From Bradysia coprophila (Eukaryota > Arthropoda > Insecta > Diptera > Sciaridae): 64,000 bases of DNA. The DNA lies in the NCBI RefSeq assembly GCF_014529535.1, contig NC_050738.1, forward strand, positions 806,001 to 870,000. Reading direction: 5' to 3'. Below the pieces are notes generated by a model, which saw only the letters and a program-made list of their open reading frames with translations, had not been told where the DNA came from and did no database searches. A program made the translations under genes and the position numbers. This document shows, piece after piece, positions 59,701 to 64,000 of this stretch; within the stretch, counting starts at the first letter, position 1; every line of letters starts with the position of its first letter.

Positions 59701-59951
59701 ACAATCATTATAAGCGTTTAAAAGAAAATTATTTGTTTACTCCTCTAGCTTTCGAGACTTTAGGCTGTATGGGACCTGAAACAAAGAAATTCATTGAGAA
59801 ATTAGGAAAAATTATAAAGGCCACTTCAGGGGAACCGCGATCAATGGATTATTTATTGCAGAAAATTTCAATTGCGATACAAAGAGGCAACGCTGCGTGT
59901 ATTTTGGGGACTTTGGGAACGGATAGAGTAGATGATTTTTATGTTTTGTAA
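56750..59951 (+). pseudogene. non-LTR retrotransposon polyprotein (PHD and C2H2 fingers, RT, restriction-like endonuclease), one frameshift
   Basis: ATG 56750 opens a frame that starts with a PHD finger (CICLCLVDE...CAGCGKWYHRKC...WYCPVAKC, about residues 15-75) and a C2H2 finger (CSACGF...HMARH). The reverse transcriptase follows, with motif A VKFDFGNAFN, motif B QQGDPLGPPGFC and catalytic WYLDDG. A C-terminal CxC...HxxxC knuckle (CVCGG...HGLSC) precedes the endonuclease core KRPDGMTL...LIWDVT. This places it among the early-branching restriction-like-endonuclease group (R2, R4, NeSL, Hero, Utopia); which clade is undecided. The frame breaks at about 57837-57840, where GGLRP must continue into HLKDLVSF one base later, so a single extra base (a C in CCACC) explains it. 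Otherwise about 1,070 codons are open, so the copy is young. Confidence 0.9.
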
Positions 59952-59983
59952 CCTTTGATTTTTGAAAAGATCGTTTTTTTACG

Positions 59984-60005
59984 GGCTGCATCATTGTGAG
60001 CAGCC
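59984..60005 (+). promoter_or_regulatory. 3' UTR hairpin of the retrotransposon
   Basis: GGCTGC and GCAGCC pair around a 10-base loop, immediately followed by a T run. In RLE-type elements, 3' UTR structure can be recognised by the element's own reverse transcriptase; that role here is inference. Confidence 0.5.
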
Positions 60006-60074
60006 TTTTTTTCGCATATTTAAATAAAGAGAAGTATATTTAAAAAAAAAAAAAAAGATAGAACTCCCACTTTA

Positions 60075-60235
60075 CGGATAACAATATCATCTGTCAGCAA
60101 CAAGAACGACAAAATGAAGTATTGAGCCCTAACGTCACATATATAACAAAATATGTGTTTAAACAAATGAAGTTATAGATTTGAAGATTTTATTGTTGAA
60201 AGATTAAAATCAAGTGTAGATTCGATAATTAATGA
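60075..60235 (+). repeat. MITE family A copy (partial)
   Basis: GATAACAATATCATCTGTCA, ATATATAACAAAATATGTG and AAACAAATGAAGTTATAGAT follow the family order. It abuts the retrotransposon tail. Confidence 0.6.
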
Positions 60236-62879
60236 TATGTATGCTTTATCTATTAAACCAATAGACAAACAAGAATACTGCACGTTGCAAAGTACGACAA
60301 AACGTAAATCTAGTACTTCAAGACGTGTTAAAAATTTACTTTCAACAAATATTTTCTCAATGAAATTTGAATATTTTTAGAAAATTTTGCGAAAATATTT
60401 TCTTAAAATTGTCTCTTTGCTAATATGGTTACACTAACGTCGCGCCATTTGCCTGTTGATATATTAGAATTTTGAAGTCTACACTTAATGTAACTTGACT
60501 CAAGTTACTTGAGAACAGAACTCCAGAACGCTCATTTAACTGACATGTTCGTTCTCCAGTTACTTTAGCTCTTTTGAATCTAAATAAAAGAAAGGAAAAA
60601 AAAAACGTTTTAGGGTGAAATTCCCGTTTTAATGAATGTAAAATTACACAATGACTGTCGTTGCTGATATTTGATTAAAAATATCCGAAAATGTTGAAAC
60701 GCACAAACCAGACTTACATACACCCTAACCGAGTACGGTTGATAAACGATAATATTTTCACATTAATTAAATTTGACTAAGTTACACATGTTTATCCGGC
60801 TGAATGTAGCATAAAAGATTGTTTGTTTTCGCTGTAACAATTATAACGAATAACATCGCAACACACACACATTTAACGGAAACTGTTTTCATTATGAAAA
60901 GTAAATAAAATAATAAAACCAAACCATTCACTAAAGAGTATTATAACGCAGAGGTTTGTGTTATGTAAATTAGTATAAAGTATAAACCAGTCTCCCTCAC
61001 AGTTTTCCAACACTTTCACATCAATTTCAAAACATTAAACTGTGACGACTTTGTCGGTAAACGGAAGCAACCCACAACATCCCCGCCCACACCACGTACG
61101 TTAGTACTACATTTTATGGAATTGAATAATTGTAATCGTACGTTTCGTTTGAAGGGGTTTCATTACTTCTCTCATGCCCAAAGTCGAACAAAGTGATATA
61201 CAAAATCAAAGGAATGATATTAAAGGTCGTCGCCTGGTATATGCAGCTGTAACACTGTTGTGACTCGATCAGTAACATTGTAAATAAAACGTTTCTTAAC
61301 AGCCATAACGTAGAATGTACAGGAGACGAAATGTGTCGGTTATTTTGTACAAATATTTAATAACCAAACTCAAACATTGTATAAGATAAAAATGGTATTC
61401 CGGAATTAGCTCACCCATCTCCTTCAATTATTACTACATATCTCCTCTCCATATCATATCGATCGATTTATGCAAATTTCGACTTTAAAAACATTTTCCA
61501 TGTAAAAGCAATGTGCATGCATATTTCATACATAACATTGGATCATATATAGATATCCCGTTTTATACGTAATATGAAATCAGCGAAATGAGTTCTCTCG
61601 TTATGAGAAGTAGAACAGTTGTTATTTTTGTTTTGTGTGCTGTTTTATGTATACCACATTTTGCGAATCTATATTCTATCCGAATATGTGTTTACATACA
61701 TCTATATGTTGTCGAAAAGCTTCACATACCATGTAGTGTGCCGTATCTATACACCATAATTCACTAAAAGTGATGCCTCTCTCGATGTGTGTCATACAGT
61801 ACCATTTTCTATGGGGTTCCGGATGGTTGCTGTAAACGTTCGCCAGATATCGTATCTATATTGTTAAAAACGTTATAGTGGAGGCCGATTAGCAACAACG
61901 GAAAAAAAAAGAATCGTTTCGCTTTAGTCCAGGAATGGCATATTTTCGTGACATATAAGTTTCAGTAACTGGAGCCCGATTCGTTGATGTTGACAAAACC
62001 TTTATGGACATCAAACAAAGCTATAGTGTTACTGTGTCGTCAATGAGGTTTCTTTGATTTTGGAATATTTTTTGAATGCTTTGGATACGATCGAACGATG
62101 AGAATTCACGTGTACCGAAGCTGACTATGTCGACCTCGACTAAATACTGAAGTGGGTACTTTCGAACTTATTCAAAAGATATATAAAATGCGCCCTGGTT
62201 ATGGTATGCTTCTTTTTACAAGTAACTTTCGAAACGGTTTTTTTTCTGTTGCGAAAATTTATTTTTATAGATGAATGGATGTGATTTTATGCCATTGTTT
62301 AAGTTTTTTTTTCTGTTGCTCTACCTATTCATGGAATCGAATGGATTCATAAAACTAAAACGATAAAATGATTCAGCGAAAAAAGAAAAGTTTATTTCAA
62401 TTTTTCGTTTTTTTTTGCAATATTTTGTTTGCAAACATACATTTCACGTAATGTAAGTATTTTGACGTGTGGATGTGAGGACTTTTTACCATTGCATTGA
62501 TAGAACACTCAATCGTAATTGACGAAAGTACATATGGTGGGCAATCGCGTTATTTTCAGATCATTCAGATATAAATTTTTGTTGAATAGCACGCTAATGC
62601 CAGTGTGCCGATGAGAATCTCTTCTAGAGATTTTACTTTTTTAATTTTGAGATAAACCCCCGTTAAGGCGCTAACGTATTTAAATTCATTTTGAAGTGGA
62701 GAGAAAATACATTAGGCGACAGTGAAAAGCTTACATATTACCGCATCGCTTCCGGTCTGTATTTAGATATTAATTTGGCCGTTTTATATACTGAAGGGAT
62801 TTGGGACTACTTAAAATCGTGTGAGACCGTTTCATTTGCATTTTCTCGAGTTTTCAGTGGACATTTAGAGAGATTTTGA
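60236..62879. other. intergenic, nothing recognised
   Basis: AT-rich sequence without supported genes, RNAs or paired repeats. Confidence 0.5.
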
Positions 62880-63190
62880 ATTTCGACTGACCGAAATCGG
62901 CGCTATTTTTTTCGGGACTTTTTTTTATATATGCCAAGGTCTGGTGCTGAGGCCCCAAAACCAGTCTCAGATATTTTTCATATTTCATACCTGGCTGGTG
63001 GTAAGCGGCCAAAAGTGGAAAAATGGGGTTTCGTTGTCCGGACTTCTTTTCCGTAAGGTTGAGAGGATACTGGCGTATATGGGTTCGTTGGAAAGCAAGG
63101 GTCGAGTTATTTTTTTGCGAATTTTTAGAGGATTTTCTGTTAATTTGAGAATTTTCTTTCATAAAAGTTTGAAGGATTTTTTAAGGATTT
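62880..63190. repeat. distant relative of the 4800-5422 foldback family
   Basis: CCGAAATCGGCGCTATTTTT, GGGACTTTTTTTTATATATG and GGCCCCAAAACCAGTCTCAG follow the order of the foldback arm (ACCGAAATCGGACGCATTTT, GACTTTTTTATATGTGCC, GAACCCAAAACCACTTTC) with many changes. No second arm is seen. Confidence 0.5.
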
Positions 63191-64000
63191 TCTATAAATA
63201 TTTGCCCCTCGGAATAGAACGTCAATACATTGAAATATTTGCTATTTCCATTATCACATAAGGAAGGAAATGGCATATATGCCTACTAGGACAGAAACCA
63301 TTAATATCAAAGAGACTCCAATGGAAGGAAGTGGAACCCGATGTGCTCACGTCGTTTCCCCCTCGTCGACTCAACAGACTAATATCGGAAAATTTAAAGT
63401 AGTTGAAGATATAACTCTTAATCATCTCATGTATTCATCTCGTTTAATCTTCAATATCTATTACAAGCAACGAAAGGTAACAAAGAAAGACGCTAAACAT
63501 TGTGCAACAGGAAGAAATTAATTTTATTTAAATTCTGTGGAAATCAATCACAGCTCAAAAAAGAGAAGCTAAGTAGATTAAAAAGGGGTGCCGCTTTTTC
63601 GTTGAACCATATTCCTTTCGTTTTATTGAATTAAAATTCTCGGGTAAAAATTTTACATTTTACTATGCACAATATCGCCTTGCCTTATATACCGAAAAAA
63701 TTTCCAGAATTTTATTAAAACTGACGAGAGGAGCTTTGCGGGTATAATGTAAGGAAAAAGATTGTCGAAGGAATAATTTGTTGATCGGGTTAAATTTCAA
63801 TCGAGTTGACAAGAACAATTATTTTTTTTTTCATTTTGCTTATTTTAGCATACACAGTCTGAGTGGTCCTCACGGCATATATACATTGCGAAGCAGAGAA
63901 GAAAATATTTTTGCGCATCATCATCTTGTCGTGTCAATTTTAGAAAGGGTTACTGACAGTATGTGTACACAATGTGTGGGAAAATGTTACTTTTGTTTGA
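63191..64000. other. intergenic, nothing recognised
   Basis: A clean 83-codon frame at 63270-63521 begins with ATG but has no recognisable domain; it could be an exon of a gene continuing beyond the window, which I cannot support. Confidence 0.35.

Larger units (their letters stand above)
56750..60056 (+). mobile_element. non-LTR retrotransposon insertion, 5' end undefined
   Basis: It consists of the coding region, an approximately 90-base 3' UTR with a GGCTGC/GCAGCC hairpin, AATAAA at 60023-60028 and an oligo(A) tail at about 60042-60056. Directly after the tail is a MITE family A copy. No target duplication can be identified, because the 5' junction is unknown. Confidence 0.8.

Noticed and set aside
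63270..63521. 83-codon plus-strand frame at the end of the window
   Set aside because: It starts with ATG and is open, but has no recognisable domain, no visible splice partners and no codon signal I can rely on.

Overview
The window looks like nuclear DNA of an insect, most likely a fly (Diptera; a nematoceran midge or gnat is my guess). It is AT-rich, has small spliced introns (about 55 to 115 bp where I can place them), widely spaced genes and a very high load of transposon debris. The placement is inference from gene families and intron style; no single sequence here is diagnostic.

Four host protein genes can be supported. A cytosolic sulfotransferase lies at 8045-9230 (+, four exons). 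An SLC36/PAT-type amino-acid transporter lies at 20136-18634 (-, three exons). An FMN-dependent 2-hydroxyacid (glycolate) oxidase lies at 22471-23833 (+, six exons), and its splice sites join in frame into a 353-residue protein. A short basic nuclear-looking protein that I do not recognise lies at 44043-43591 (-). They are not an operon or an obvious cluster; each sits alone between repeats.

The rest is mostly mobile DNA. 27.5-32.5 kb is a nest of insertions: a palindromic foldback element is split by a hAT element (perfect 8-bp duplication CCCCTGAA), which contains a Tc1/mariner-type element (TA flanks, about 165-bp inverted repeats), whose right arm is split by a small MITE (TATA flanks). 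The Tc1 element has two convergent genes: a DD34E transposase broken by one in-frame TGA, and a companion gene of unknown function. A second hAT element (41700-42863, perfect 8-bp duplication TTCTATAG) and a probable third (642-966) share an architecture with the first: each end is packed with inward-facing copies of its own short motif. 37.3-38.7 kb is a unit bounded by inverted repeats that holds three tandem tRNA-like Pol III modules about 490 bp apart. 56.75-60.06 kb is a non-LTR retrotransposon with a PHD finger, a C2H2 finger, reverse transcriptase (YLDD) and a restriction-like endonuclease. Its reading frame is broken by an apparent one-base insertion; a decayed relative lies at about 48.96-49.26 kb.

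Around these are at least ten copies of one roughly 200-bp MITE, a 110-bp tandem repeat (10.1-10.85 kb), and many palindromic elements, some with clean target duplications. Long stretches at 0-0.6, 1.1-4.2, 15.1-18.6, 25.3-27.1, 33.0-37.3, 46.3-48.9 and 60.2-64.0 kb show no gene I can support. Repeat-edge coordinates are hand-placed and may be off by a few bases where no target duplication fixes them.
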